A stretch of DNA of 63,453 nt from Sphingomonas sp. PAMC 26621 (GTDB lineage: Bacteria; Pseudomonadota; Alphaproteobacteria; Sphingomonadales; Sphingomonadaceae), in the NCBI RefSeq assembly GCF_000251145.1, contig NZ_AIDW01000061.1, positions 1 to 63,453 of the forward strand, given 5' to 3'. The notes beneath the pieces were generated by a model. That model was not told the DNA's origin and made no database searches. It saw only the letters and a list, made by a program, of their open reading frames with translations. Position numbers and translations under genes: made by a program. Below, one piece after another: positions 33,878 through 43,711 of the stretch (the stretch's first letter is position 1; each line of letters starts with the position of its first letter).

Positions 33878-34744
33878 ATGAGCCTTTCGGTAAACACCAA
33901 CAATGGCGCAATGGCTGCACTCCAGAGCCTGAACGCAACGGCCAAGGCACTCAGCACAACTTCGAACCGGATCACTACCGGCTTGAACGTGTCATCGACC
34001 AAGGACGATTCGGCAAAATACACGACGGCTCAAAAGCTGCGTGGCGATCTGGGTAGCCTGTCAGCGGTTACGTCGTCGCTGGGCCGCGCAAAGAGCACGG
34101 TGGACGTTGCAGTTACCGGCGCGGAGCAGGTTTCTGACCTCGTCAACCAAATGAAGGCGAAGGCCACCGAAGCTTCTGACACCGGTATCGATGTAAAGAG
34201 CCGGACGGCAATCGGAAGCGACCTTGTAGCGCTGAAGAAGCAGATCAATTCGATCGTTCAATCTTCGGATTTCAACGGTACGAACCTGCTTAAGACCGAT
34301 GCTGCTTCGACCGGCAAGGTATCGGCGCTGCTGTCGACTGACACGACGCAGACCCTCGATGTTGCCAACATCGATTTGGAAAGCGGCGCTACCACTGCGT
34401 TTGGTGCCTCTGGCGCTACCCCTGACGACACCAAGCTCGACCTGTCCGGCGCGACCGGCGCAGCTACCGCTGCGACGCTCGCTACCGCCCTTGGCGCCTA
34501 TTCCGACTCGATTGCGACCAAACTGAGCACGTTGGGCTCGGCATCGCGTCAGATCGATGGTCAGACCTCGTTCGTCAGCAAGCTGTCGGACGCGATCGAT
34601 TCGGGTATCGGCAATCTTGTCGATGCCGATTTGGCCAAGGAATCGGCGAAGCTTCAGGCTCTCCAGGTCAAGCAGCAGCTTGGCGTGCAGGCCCTGTCGA
34701 TCGCCAACCAGGCGCCGCAGACGATCACGTCGCTCTTCCGTTAA
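33878..34744 (+). CDS. fliC: Flagellin
   Basis: 288 aa from ATG at 33878, which follows GAAGGA; the frame extends further upstream through the leader. The N-terminal SVNTNNGAMAALQSLNAT and C-terminal LQVKQQLGVQALSIANQAPQ are the coiled D0 helices. The variable middle is only about 80 residues, so the filament surface domains are small. The codon choice and AAA/GAT richness differ slightly from the GC-rich neighbours, as often in highly expressed genes. A strong terminator follows. Confidence 0.95.
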   Translation: MSLSVNTNNGAMAALQSLNATAKALSTTSNRITTGLNVSSTKDDSAKYTTAQKLRGDLGSLSAVTSSLGRAKSTVDVAVTGAEQVSDLVNQMKAKATEASDTGIDVKSRTAIGSDLVALKKQINSIVQSSDFNGTNLLKTDAASTGKVSALLSTDTTQTLDVANIDLESGATTAFGASGATPDDTKLDLSGATGAATAATLATALGAYSDSIATKLSTLGSASRQIDGQTSFVSKLSDAIDSGIGNLVDADLAKESAKLQALQVKQQLGVQALSIANQAPQTITSLFR

Positions 34745-34784
34745 GGACTGGCGACAGCCCCAGCGTATCGGGGCGGTCAATGGG

Positions 34785-34814
34785 AAGGCCGGGATGGGTT
34801 CATCCCGGCCTTTT
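34785..34814 (+). terminator. Intrinsic terminator after flagellin
   Basis: A perfect 9-bp stem (GGCCGGGAT and ATCCCGGCC) with loop GGGTTC is followed by TTTT. It begins about 40 bases after the flagellin stop. Confidence 0.9.
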
Positions 34815-34861
34815 CCGTCTCTCGACAGGAGCGCAGCTAGATTTCGCTCGAGGAGTGCGCG

Positions 34862-35266
34862 GTGTTTCCTAGAATTCGCGAAATTATCGATGCCGGCGGC
34901 TGTCGCCTGCGAATCAGCGTCGAACCGCACCCATCGGGAGCAATTGTGCTGTTCGACCGCCCCGATCGGGCGCGCTATCCGCAAGCGGCGCTAGACGGAT
35001 ATGGCGCGGAAGTGCTGTGCGGATATATCATGGCGGCACGCCTAGCATTACCAAATCCGATTCCCGACGAAATCGTCGATGGCGCGTTCGCGTCGCGTTT
35101 CAGCCTGAGTCATAGGGACGTCGTGTCGCTCGTCCTGACGCAGACCGGCGCGCGCGCCCGCTTCGAAATTCCACCTCAGTTTTGGGATCGCCTTTACGCG
35201 GAATTATCCGTCGTGATCGCGCATTCCCGTGAACTTGGCCGCCGGTCGACATATCAGCTGCAATAA
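34862..35266 (+). CDS. Hypothetical protein after flagellin (134 aa)
   Basis: GTG start at 34862 with GAGGAG seven bases upstream. The product is a mixed alpha/beta protein with VEPHPSGAIVLFDRPDR and QTGARARFEIPPQFWDRL. It does not match FlaF, FliS or FliD, the usual genes here. Function unknown; co-location with flagellin, across a terminator, is the only clue. Confidence 0.6.
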   Translation: MFPRIREIIDAGGCRLRISVEPHPSGAIVLFDRPDRARYPQAALDGYGAEVLCGYIMAARLALPNPIPDEIVDGAFASRFSLSHRDVVSLVLTQTGARARFEIPPQFWDRLYAELSVVIAHSRELGRRSTYQLQ

Positions 35267-35392
35267 GATGTCGCCTTCGGATAAGGCCTTGAATAAGGGG
35301 TTTTCCTTACTGGTTGACGCCCCCCAAAGCTGTGCATTGCCCCCGGTATCAAGCGGCCGGTCTGCTGGCGCTGTATAAAAAGGGAGATTGGC

Positions 35393-35842
35393 ATGGACTT
35401 CGAACAAGGCAACGAGCCTGAAGCGTACCGGGCCTTCGGTTTGGCGGACCAGTCACAGCCGGAATACCGCGTTAATCATACAATCGCGGTTGCCGACCCA
35501 CAGGCGCTTTGGGCCGCGGCGGCAGCGAGGCTGCTGTCGGCCCCCGGTATGACACTTAACGATGCGCTCGACGTGATCGGATCGCGCGAGGATCCGTCGA
35601 TTACCGAGTGCATCGCAACGATGACCGCGCCGATCGCGCTGCCCGGCTGCATCATGGACGATTTCTGGATCGACAGCCTCCGTAGCCCACCGCCTAAGAT
35701 TGAGGTTGCGACGGCCGTACTAGGCTACAGATTGGCGCAGACAGGCAAAGGGCAGCGCCGCACGGCACTGACAAGCGGTAAGCCGCCGCATCTCTCTTTG
35801 TGCATAATGCCCCCCGGTTACGATAGTGACAAAGCGCCTTGA
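35393..35842 (+). CDS. Hypothetical protein (149 aa)
   Basis: ATG at 35393 with GGGAG nine bases upstream. Acidic N-terminus, a helical middle (DPQALWAAAAARLLS), and PGCIMDDFWIDSL. No family is recognised. The last 30 residues are basic and low complexity and may run past a decayed end. Bases 35843-36053 hold no supported gene. Confidence 0.5.
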   Translation: MDFEQGNEPEAYRAFGLADQSQPEYRVNHTIAVADPQALWAAAAARLLSAPGMTLNDALDVIGSREDPSITECIATMTAPIALPGCIMDDFWIDSLRSPPPKIEVATAVLGYRLAQTGKGQRRTALTSGKPPHLSLCIMPPGYDSDKAP

Positions 35843-36053
35843 CCGCTACCGAAGCTGGCGACGCGGAACATTTACACTCGCGTCAAATCTTAAGACGCTC
35901 GGCACGATGACAAAGACCACCTTACCCGGACGAAGTGAAGCGCGTCTGAGTGACCAGCGGTTGCGCAACCCTGGGCTAGGAAGCCATAGAAAAAGGGTTT
36001 GGCTATCTCAGCGTGAGATAACTTATCGTTGCAGGACGCGGTCAAAGGGGCAA

Positions 36054-37143
36054 ATGGATTTGCGGGACGGACGAACGATCCGGCAAGCTGTTTTCTCACG
36101 TCGATCTGAGCAACGGATGCCAGCAAGTCATCTGCTTCGCGCGATCAGTGGTCTGATGAACGAAGCGTTGGCCGACGTCAGGTCGGATCTGAAGGCGGTG
36201 TATTCGCGGATTGGTCGGCAATCGATCGCGCCCGATAAGTTGTGGTGCACGCTGCTGTTGCAGCTTTTCCACAGGATCCGCTCGAAGCGGTAGATGATGG
36301 AGCGGCTGGATTTCGACCTGTCGTTCCGCTGGTTCGTCGGGTTCGGCATCGATAGACCGGTGTAGGGTGGGTCGACCTTATCGAAGAACCGCGAACGGTT
36401 GCTGGAGGGCGAGATCCCAGCCTGCTTCCTATTGATGATCTTGGCACGCCCGCAGGTGAGGGCTGCTGTCGTCCAAGCATTTCTCGGTCGACGGCACGCT
36501 GATCGAGGGATGCTGCAGCATGAAGAGCTTTCGTCCCCAGAAATATGCTGGCGCCGATCAACCACGCGTGGACGACCCAGGCGGACACAATTTCGAGGTC
36601 GACTTCCGCGGCACCAGGCGCAGCAACGACACCCATGCCTCGACCACCGATCCGGACGCGCATGCGTATCGCAAGAGCCCAGGGGCAGGCGACAGGCTTT
36701 GCTTACATGGGCACCTTTTGATGGAGAACCTTAACAAGCTCGCAGTCGATGCGAAGACGACGCGAGCGCCAGCTTTGCTTAGCGGTTGACCGTGGTGGCG
36801 ATGCTCGACGACGTCGATCGCCTGGATGCCAGCCGGATTACGCTGGCGGCCGGCCGCACGTACGACACCCGCAACTTCATCGCCAAAACTTAGCAGCGTT
36901 GCGTCACCCCGCATGTTGCCCAGAATGTGAGCGGTCGGCGCTGCGCGATCGACGGTCGCACGACGGCATCCAGAATATACCCAAGTATTTGTATCCGCAA
37001 ACGGATCGAAGAAGTGTTAGGTTAAATCCGCAGCCGGATAGGGCAAGACACGGTTCCGCGATCTGGCCCGCGTGCGCTTTACCTTCACGTTGACGATCGC
37101 TGCCTACAACCTGGTAAGCCGTCCCAAACTGGAGACAGGGTGA
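36054..37143 (+). pseudogene. Decayed IS1182/IS5-type transposase
   Basis: Matches run through several frames: ADVRSDLKAVYSRIGRQSI, then FRWFVGFGIDRPV, KNRERLLEGEIPACFL, FSVDGTLIEG, MKSFRPQKYAG, RRSNDTHASTTDPDAHAYRK, and at the end RKRIEEVLG and FTLTIAAYNLVSRPKL. Multiple frameshifts and stops make it dead. It divides the flagellin side of the island from flgD-fliK and may mark a rearrangement or insertion point. Confidence 0.8.
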
Positions 37144-37433
37144 TGATCGCCAGCGCCGTCCTCGCCGGCACATGGCTGATCGTGGCGAGCGGAACATGGT
37201 CGGGTGACCATCTGGGTCTGTACGGGCCGGCTTTCCTGCGCATCGACGCCCATGACACCGGCGAAATGGCGTTCGGGACGCTCTGCGTATCGATCGACGG
37301 CCGATTCACCCCCAACGGGGTGGACTTCGACTGGAATGGTACGGATGAAGGCGATATGGTGACCATTCCCGGCTCGGCCGACCTGCGCGACGATGTCTGG
37401 CTCGAAGGCGAAACCGCCTACGACAATGGCTAG
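37143..37433 (+). pseudogene. Conserved small hypothetical gene with a premature stop
   Basis: ATG at 37143 opens MIASAVLAGTWLIVASGTWS... and ends at TAG 37431-37433 after AYDNG. The same frame continues in a family-like way for 15 codons (YTSFIAKPWPFASAC) before the next stop, so the TAG may truncate the natural C-terminus. I know similar about 110-residue hypothetical proteins that end in this manner. The 96-residue product may or may not fold. It touches the transposase remnant's stop. Confidence 0.45.
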
Positions 37434-37672
37434 TACACCTCCTTCATAGCCAAACCGTGGCCTTTTGCATCAGCCTGCTAAGCTGAGGCGCAGGGGCAGA
37501 AAACGAAACAGGAAGAGAAAACGATCATCGCCTGCTCTTCCTGTCCGGACACTACACAACCATTGGCTGGTCGGCACGAAGCGAGGGGAGCGCTTCGTGC
37601 CTATTTCATTATAGAAAGTTTCTTCGTCGAGCGGTGCAGATACAAAAGTTGTTTCAGCCCGTTCGCGCCGCA
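37434..37672. other. Intergenic region with two inverted repeats
   Basis: ACAGGAAGAG (37508-37517) and CTCTTCCTGT (37535-37544) are perfect inverted copies. GGCACGAAGCG and CGCTTCGTGCC (37573-37583, 37591-37601) form a perfect 11-bp hairpin that lies about 70 bases after the flgD stop. It is a likely transcript end for the fliK-flgD operon, though the T run on the minus strand is absent. A TCTATAAT match sits at 37608-37615. Confidence 0.5.
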
Positions 37673-38347
37673 TCAAGCCCCGGCAGCGAGCCGGACCAGC
37701 GTGTCGATAGACATCGGTACGCCGTTGACGCCGAGCGACAGGACGCCGTTCTTGGCAGTGACGTCACTGACGGTACCGGTGCTGTTGATCGTCGCGGCCA
37801 TAGGCGCACCGGCCGCGTCGACGCCTTTGATCGACAGCGTATAGGCCCCAGCCGCCGCCTTGCTGCCATCGGCCAGCGTGCCGTTCCAGTTAAAACTTCC
37901 CGTCCCGCCCGACGCATCGAGCGCGCGCGTGAGCACTGTCGCGCCTGATGCGTCGGCGACCGTAGCAGTGCCCGAAGTCATCGCGCGGTCGGTTACGAAA
38001 CTCCAACTGGCTGCCGTGGTGCCGAGCCCAGAGATCGCGGAGGCAAACACCGCATCCTTACCGATGAAGCCGGCAGCTTGCGACATATCCTGCGTCGACA
38101 GACGTGCGAGGATATCCTTGAGTGTACCAGTCTGCTGGACAGTCTGCTCGACCTGCGAATATTGCGCGAGCTGCTGGGTATATTGTGTGCTGTCCATCGG
38201 GCTCAGCGGATCTTGGTTCTGCATTTGCGTGGTCAGCAGCTTGAGGAACATGTTGAAGTCGGCGCCGGTCGCCGTCGTCGCGGTTGCCGCCTTCGTGGTG
38301 AGGATTGGCTGGGTCGCGGCGGTCGTGGTGATAGGAAGGATCGACAT
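37673..38347 (-). CDS. flgD: Hook-capping/scaffold protein FlgD
   Basis: 224 aa. The N-terminal NMFLKLLTTQMQNQDPLSPM and AQYSQVEQ are diagnostic. FlgD caps the growing hook and is discarded. GGAG precedes the ATG. It follows fliK by 12 bases on the same strand. Confidence 0.94.
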   Translation of the reverse strand: MSILPITTTAATQPILTTKAATATTATGADFNMFLKLLTTQMQNQDPLSPMDSTQYTQQLAQYSQVEQTVQQTGTLKDILARLSTQDMSQAAGFIGKDAVFASAISGLGTTAASWSFVTDRAMTSGTATVADASGATVLTRALDASGGTGSFNWNGTLADGSKAAAGAYTLSIKGVDAAGAPMAATINSTGTVSDVTAKNGVLSLGVNGVPMSIDTLVRLAAGA

Positions 38348-38359
38348 GCTGAGGGGCTC

Positions 38360-40204
38360 CTATGCCAAGAGGTCGTAACGGCCGCTGGTGCGCAGCTGTT
38401 GGTAAGGCGTAAGATCTATATCGTCCGTGGTGCCGATGCTCGCTCCACGCGCGGTCCGCAGGTTAGCATTGAGCCACGGACTGCGCTGATGGTTGGTGCC
38501 GCCATTGCCGCCGTCGGTCTGAAAATGCAGGCTCTGCGAGTCGCTGCGCACCCCCGCATCGCTCAGCGAGCGGCTAAGATCGGCGCTGTCGCGGCGCAGT
38601 ATTTCGAGCGCCGCCGGACTATCGGCGGCTATCACCGCGCGCAGGCCGCCGCGTTCGTCGAACGACATGCGAACCTCGATCCGGCCAAGTTCGGCGGGGA
38701 TCAGACGAACGACGAGTTCGTCGCCACCGGCTGAAACGCACCGCGCGATCTCCACGCCGACCTGGTGGCCGATCAGTCCCGGACGGGCCACGACCAGCGG
38801 CTCCGCCGCCGGTCCGGTCGCGAGCTGTTTCGCACCGGGCGTCGCGTCGTGCATGATCGCCTTTGGCAATGACGTGTCAGAGGGCGCAGGGGCGGTAGTC
38901 GAGATCGACAACGCAGGCGCGGGATCGATGTCGGCACTATCAGCCGGGAGAGCTTTAAACGTTTTGGCGTCCGTCACCGTGTCGGCTGCCACGCGATCGA
39001 TGGCGGCCCTCGGCTTGCGATCCTGTGAGGCAGTACTTGCGCGCGACGGGGTTTTGGCACCAACGACTTCGCGTCGGCCGTCGGGGCGCTCGGCCTGTTG
39101 CGGCGTAGCAATGAGTGCCCGTTCGAGCGGAGGCGTAGTAGCGTCGGCGGCGCTTATTGCCGCTGTCGACGCAGCGGCGAGCGCCGGCGCTAGGGGCAGT
39201 TCGAGCGCCCCCGTCTCGGCCTCGGCATCGCGCGAGACCGGATCGGGCGCGCCGTCCTGCTCGTTGATCGCGCCATCATCGGCGGCTTTGGTCGCTACGT
39301 GCGCCGGATGGGTCGATTCCGTAGCCAAAGTAGTTTGCACCGGCATCGCTGCGGGCTGCTGCGACGGCAATTGCGTAAGCTGCAACATCAATGGATGCAA
39401 AAGCGCTGGAGCGGCAGCTTTGGCCAGCGGGGCCGCGACGGCATCGGCCATGCGCGAGGGTTCGTCCTGGGGCATCGGCGATGGCGGTGTGCGCGACGGC
39501 GCGTCGATAGCACCGCGCCCGCGCGTTTGCGGTGTTGCAACCATTTGCACGGCAAGGACCCCAGGTAGCACACTTGACTCGGCAAGTGCGGCATCCGGAT
39601 TAAGGACCAGCGTTTGCGAGCCGGGCGACGGAGCCTTGTTCTTCGTCGGATGTGCCATTGGCCGCGCCATGGTCATGTCTCGATCTACCTGCGCTGCGTC
39701 GCCGCGCGGTGTGGTGCCATCCCACCGCGATGTTGCGGGCGCATCCACAGAGTCGCGTTTGAGGCCGCTCTCTGCGGCAGAAGCGGGGTTTGAAACTGCC
39801 TGATTCACATTGGAAAGCGCTGTGTCTGTCGCCTCCGCAACAAAGGCTGGACGGACGGCAACAGGCGTCGGGCTTGCACCCGACGCATCGCGAAATGTCC
39901 GGATCCGACCCGTGCCTTGCGGAGCAGCATTAGCCAGCACGGTTGCGACCGGGGCCGCTCCAGGCAATCGCACCGCAACGTCGTCTAGCGCAAGCGTAAT
40001 TCCAGCTAATGCAGTCGTCGCAACCGTCGCGAGGCGCTCGGAGGCGCCAGCGCTAACAGCCCTAGCTGGCACCGCAGCGACGAACGTCGACATCTCCGCA
40101 TCGACAGCCAAAGCGAAGTTGCCCGACCCGGAAGCTCCCGGCGCGTCAAAGACGCTTTGCGGGTAGGATATTAATTGCGATCCCGTGGCAACGGCGCAGT
40201 TCAT
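38360..40204 (-). CDS. fliK: Hook-length control protein FliK
   Basis: 614 aa. A long alanine/proline-rich unstructured region is followed by a compact C-terminal domain (RLIPAELGRIEVRMSFDERG, AALEILRRDSADLSRSLSDA). This is the FliK ruler layout: the N-terminal part is secreted to measure the hook and the C-terminal part switches FlhB specificity. FlhB is not present here. Confidence 0.9.
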   Translation of the reverse strand: MNCAVATGSQLISYPQSVFDAPGASGSGNFALAVDAEMSTFVAAVPARAVSAGASERLATVATTALAGITLALDDVAVRLPGAAPVATVLANAAPQGTGRIRTFRDASGASPTPVAVRPAFVAEATDTALSNVNQAVSNPASAAESGLKRDSVDAPATSRWDGTTPRGDAAQVDRDMTMARPMAHPTKNKAPSPGSQTLVLNPDAALAESSVLPGVLAVQMVATPQTRGRGAIDAPSRTPPSPMPQDEPSRMADAVAAPLAKAAAPALLHPLMLQLTQLPSQQPAAMPVQTTLATESTHPAHVATKAADDGAINEQDGAPDPVSRDAEAETGALELPLAPALAAASTAAISAADATTPPLERALIATPQQAERPDGRREVVGAKTPSRASTASQDRKPRAAIDRVAADTVTDAKTFKALPADSADIDPAPALSISTTAPAPSDTSLPKAIMHDATPGAKQLATGPAAEPLVVARPGLIGHQVGVEIARCVSAGGDELVVRLIPAELGRIEVRMSFDERGGLRAVIAADSPAALEILRRDSADLSRSLSDAGVRSDSQSLHFQTDGGNGGTNHQRSPWLNANLRTARGASIGTTDDIDLTPYQQLRTSGRYDLLA

Positions 40205-40242
40205 GCAGAGCCTTTCCGTCGGACACGTGGCCCGACCCCTGC

Positions 40243-40250
40243 ATTATAGT
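40243..40250 (-). promoter_or_regulatory. ACTATAAT element upstream of fliK
   Basis: On the minus strand ACTATAAT lies about 39 bases before the fliK ATG. It differs from the other flagellar elements only in its first base. Confidence 0.4.
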
Positions 40251-40271
40251 AGAGTTGCGGACAGCCCGTGG

Positions 40272-42353
40272 TCATCCGATCGTTCCCAGCGCACGAATTC
40301 GCGCGCGCGCGTGGATTTCGTTCTGCGACAGCACGACCGTCGCGGGACGCACGCGCTCGATGATCGAGCGGACGAACGGGCGAATCGCCGGATTAGTTAG
40401 CATGCACGGAATCTCCCCGCCCGCCGCGAGGCGATCATAGGTTTCGCGCACCGCAGCAATGAACGCCTGCAGGCTCGACGGCGCCATCGCTAGGTGACGG
40501 TCGTCGCCTACACCGATGATGCTCTGCGCGAATTCGGCGTCCCAATGCGGAGACAGCGTCAGAATCGGGATCGCGCCGGCATTAGTCTGCTGAGCTGAGA
40601 TCTGCCGTGCCAGCCGGCTGCGGACATGCTCGGTCATTTGGACGATGTTGCTGCTCAGCGGCGCCGCCTCGGCGATTCCCTCCATGATGGTCGGGATGTC
40701 GCGGATCGAAATGCCCTCCGACAACAAATTCTGCAGGATGCGCTGCACCCCGGAGATTGAGATCTTCGACGGCACGATCTCCGCCACCAGCTTCTCCGAA
40801 TCCTTGTGGATTTCGGTGATCAATTTGTGCGTTTCGGTGAACGACAGCAGGTCCGCGATATTGTCCTTCACTAGCTCAGTCAGGTGGGTCGTGATGATCG
40901 TGCCGCAATCGACCACTGTCAGCCCGCGCACCCCAGCCTCGTCGCGCAGCGCGCGATCGATCCACAAAGCTGGCAGATTGAAAACGGGCTCCCGCGTTTC
41001 CTCGCCAACGATGCCGAGATTGCCGCCCCCGGCATTGACCACCAGCAATTTGTCGAGCCGGATCTCGCCGCGCGCAGCCTCTGTCTCCTTTATATAGACG
41101 ATATATTCGTTGGCCTTAAGCGCCATATTGTCGATGATGCGCACCGACGGCAGCACAAAACCGAAGTCGAGCGCCATCTGCCGGCGCAGAGCGCGGACCT
41201 GGTCGTCAAGTCGCGGCTCGGCGTTGGAATCGTTGATCAGCGGCAGCAACGCGTAACCGATCTCGAGCCGCACCGCGTCGATCGCCAGCGTGCGCGACAC
41301 CGGCTCGTCGGTCGGTTGCGCAAGGCGCTCGGCGGCGGCGTCAGCGATCCGCTCGGCGATGGCGGCGGTGTCGGCCTGCTTGCTCATCTTCCAGGCGAGC
41401 CACCCGCTCAGGCCCGAAAAAGCGGCGAACGGGACGAACGGCAGGCCCGGCATGATGGCGAGCCCCCCCATCAGGATCGCGACCATGCCGAACGCCTTAG
41501 GATAGCGTCCGAGCTGTACACCCAGCGCATTGCCGGTCTTGCCCGCAATGCCGCCCTTCGAAACGAGCAGGCCGGCCGCGGTAGAGACGATCAGCGCCGG
41601 GATTTGGCTGACCAGCCCATCGCCGACCGTCAGGATCGTATAGGTATGGAATGCCTGGCCGATCGGCACGCCGTGGATCACCACGCCGATGATCAGCCCG
41701 ACGACGATGTTGATGCCGGTGATCAGCAAGCCGGCGACCGCGTCGCCCTTCACGAATTTCGAAGCGCCGTCCATCGCGCCGTAAAAGCCGCTCTCCGCTT
41801 CGATTTCGCTGCGGCGTTCGCGCGCCTGTATTTCGGTGATCATGCCCGCCGACAGATCGGCGTCGATCGCCATCTGCTTGCCGGGCATCGCGTCGAGGCT
41901 GAAGCGCGCGGCTACCTCGGCGATGCGGCCCGCGCCCTTGGTGATCACAACGAAATTGATCACTACCAGGATCGCGAAGATCGTCAGGCCGATCACCGGC
42001 TCGCCGCCCATCAGGAATTCACCGAACGCGCCGATTACGCCGCCCGCTGCCTGCGCGCCCTCATGGCCATGCGACAGGATCAGCCGGGTCGAGGCAAGGT
42101 TGAGACCTAGCCGCAGCATCGTCGCAATCAACAGAATGGTCGGAAAGGCGGAGAGCTCGAGCGGCTTCTCGATGAACAGCGAGGTCATCAGGATCATCAC
42201 CGACAAGGTGATCGACAGGGCAAGCCCCATGTCAAGCATCCATGCCGGCAGGGGCAGGATCAGCATCGCGATGATCGCGATGACACTTCCTGCCAGCGCG
42301 AGATCACGGCCGAAGCCGAAGCGCTTCATGAGATCATCGAGGCTGAATGTCAT
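40272..42353 (-). CDS. flhA: Flagellar export gate protein FlhA
   Basis: 693 aa. Eight or so transmembrane helices occupy the first 320 residues, with the FHIPEP-type cytoplasmic loop (DAMPGKQMAIDADLSAGMI, RRSEIEAESGFYGAMDGASK) fully conserved. The C-terminal domain (about 350-693) docks chaperone-substrate complexes and FliI/FliJ. It follows the FlbD-like gene by 13 bases in the fliF-fliN-flbD-flhA operon. Confidence 0.95.
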   Translation of the reverse strand: MTFSLDDLMKRFGFGRDLALAGSVIAIIAMLILPLPAWMLDMGLALSITLSVMILMTSLFIEKPLELSAFPTILLIATMLRLGLNLASTRLILSHGHEGAQAAGGVIGAFGEFLMGGEPVIGLTIFAILVVINFVVITKGAGRIAEVAARFSLDAMPGKQMAIDADLSAGMITEIQARERRSEIEAESGFYGAMDGASKFVKGDAVAGLLITGINIVVGLIIGVVIHGVPIGQAFHTYTILTVGDGLVSQIPALIVSTAAGLLVSKGGIAGKTGNALGVQLGRYPKAFGMVAILMGGLAIMPGLPFVPFAAFSGLSGWLAWKMSKQADTAAIAERIADAAAERLAQPTDEPVSRTLAIDAVRLEIGYALLPLINDSNAEPRLDDQVRALRRQMALDFGFVLPSVRIIDNMALKANEYIVYIKETEAARGEIRLDKLLVVNAGGGNLGIVGEETREPVFNLPALWIDRALRDEAGVRGLTVVDCGTIITTHLTELVKDNIADLLSFTETHKLITEIHKDSEKLVAEIVPSKISISGVQRILQNLLSEGISIRDIPTIMEGIAEAAPLSSNIVQMTEHVRSRLARQISAQQTNAGAIPILTLSPHWDAEFAQSIIGVGDDRHLAMAPSSLQAFIAAVRETYDRLAAGGEIPCMLTNPAIRPFVRSIIERVRPATVVLSQNEIHARARIRALGTIG

Positions 42354-42366
42354 CGCCGCTGCCCGA

Positions 42367-43707
42367 TCACGCGGCCGGCGAGACGGGGATGCCCGCCTCG
42401 ATGAAGATGCGCAGTTTGTTGCGCATCGTCCGCACCGAAATGCCGAGGATGGTCGAGGCGGAGGTGCGGTTGCCGCGACAATGCCGGAGCGTATTGAGAA
42501 TCAGGTCGCGCTCGACATCCTCAACCGTGCGCGCGACGAACGGTCCGCCATCCCCCTCCCCCTCACTCGCGCCGGCCGCTGCATCGCCCGCAAGGCTACT
42601 CCCGTCCGCCGTGACGATCGCCTCCGCGCCGATCGACTCTTGGCGATTGAGCAGGACGGCTCGGTGGATCGTATCCTCCAACTCGCGCACGTTGCCGGGC
42701 CAGGCGTGCCGCTGCAGCATGGCGTTGGCAGCGGCATCGAACGCGCGCACTGGCAGGGCGTTGGCCAGCGCGAAGCGCTCGCCGAAATAGTGCGCGAGCG
42801 GCACGATGTCGCCGGTCCGCGCATGCAGAGGCGGCACAACGACGCGCACCAGCCCAATTCGCGCGAGAAGATGCGGGTTGAAGCGTCCCGTAGCGACCGC
42901 AAGGTCAAGATCGGTATGCGTTGCAGCAACTATGCGCGCGCCAAGGGGCGCGCAGTCCGAAGTGCCGCTCGCGTTACTCGTATGCTGCAACAAGCTCAGC
43001 AAGCGCACCTGTAGCGCGGTGGACAGTGCCTCGACGTCGCGCAACACGATTGTGCCGGCGCTTGCCTCCTCGATACGGCCGCGCCGTCGCGCGATTGCGC
43101 CGACAAACGCGCCTGGCGCATGGCCGAACAGTTCAGATTCGAGCATGTCGTCGGTACCACTGGCACAATTGACGACGAGACAGCGCCCCGGCCGGCCCGA
43201 TGCGCCGTGCACGGTGCGCGCCAACATCTCCTTGCCAGAGCCGGGGGGCCCGACGATCAGAAACGGCGCACTCGACGGCGCCATCGCGAGCCCGAGCGCG
43301 GTGGCGCGCGCGAAGGCCGGATCGCTGCCGACCATGCGCGTACCATAATGGACAACCGATAAGATCGCCGCCGCAATCAGCTCGGCTTGCGGCGGCAGGG
43401 GCACATAGTCGCGTGCGCCAGCGCGAATCGCCGCTACCGCGCGGTCGGCCGAGGCGTCGATCCCGCATGCCAGCACCGGCAACGCGATCCGTTCCGAGCG
43501 CAATCGCGTGATGAACCCGGCGACGTCCTGATTGACATCGATCATCACGATATCGCAACCGATATTGCGCAGCACCGCAAGCGCATCGCCAGCGCTGTCG
43601 GCGAGCACGACATGCGCGCCCAGGTCGCGCGCCATTGCGGCAGCAAGCTGGAACGCACCGTTTGGCGCGCCGACCAGCAGAAGATGAACAGTTCCGGTCG
43701 GGTACAT
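42367..43707 (-). CDS. flbD: FlbD-like bacterial enhancer-binding protein with altered motifs
   Basis: 446 aa. A receiver-like domain lies at about 1-120 (D57 in MIDVNQ). The AAA+ domain has an intact Walker A (GPPGSGKE, 153-160). The loop that contacts sigma-54 reads GAFVGA (199-204) instead of GAFTGA. The Walker B region reads VLRDVEAL (221-228), where related proteins have LDE, so the catalytic Asp position is Arg. A Fis-type HTH ends the protein (NRTSASTILGISVRTMRNKL). The R-finger region is less certain. Caulobacter FlbD activates late flagellar genes with sigma-54. With these changes it may instead repress or act with another factor. Confidence 0.85.
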   Translation of the reverse strand: MYPTGTVHLLLVGAPNGAFQLAAAMARDLGAHVVLADSAGDALAVLRNIGCDIVMIDVNQDVAGFITRLRSERIALPVLACGIDASADRAVAAIRAGARDYVPLPPQAELIAAAILSVVHYGTRMVGSDPAFARATALGLAMAPSSAPFLIVGPPGSGKEMLARTVHGASGRPGRCLVVNCASGTDDMLESELFGHAPGAFVGAIARRRGRIEEASAGTIVLRDVEALSTALQVRLLSLLQHTSNASGTSDCAPLGARIVAATHTDLDLAVATGRFNPHLLARIGLVRVVVPPLHARTGDIVPLAHYFGERFALANALPVRAFDAAANAMLQRHAWPGNVRELEDTIHRAVLLNRQESIGAEAIVTADGSSLAGDAAAGASEGEGDGGPFVARTVEDVERDLILNTLRHCRGNRTSASTILGISVRTMRNKLRIFIEAGIPVSPAA

Positions 43708-43711
43708 CGCG

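Noticed and set aside
40884..42110. 408-residue plus-strand frame
   Set aside because: It is opposite flhA and shows the repetitive Arg/His/Asp pattern of a shadow frame.
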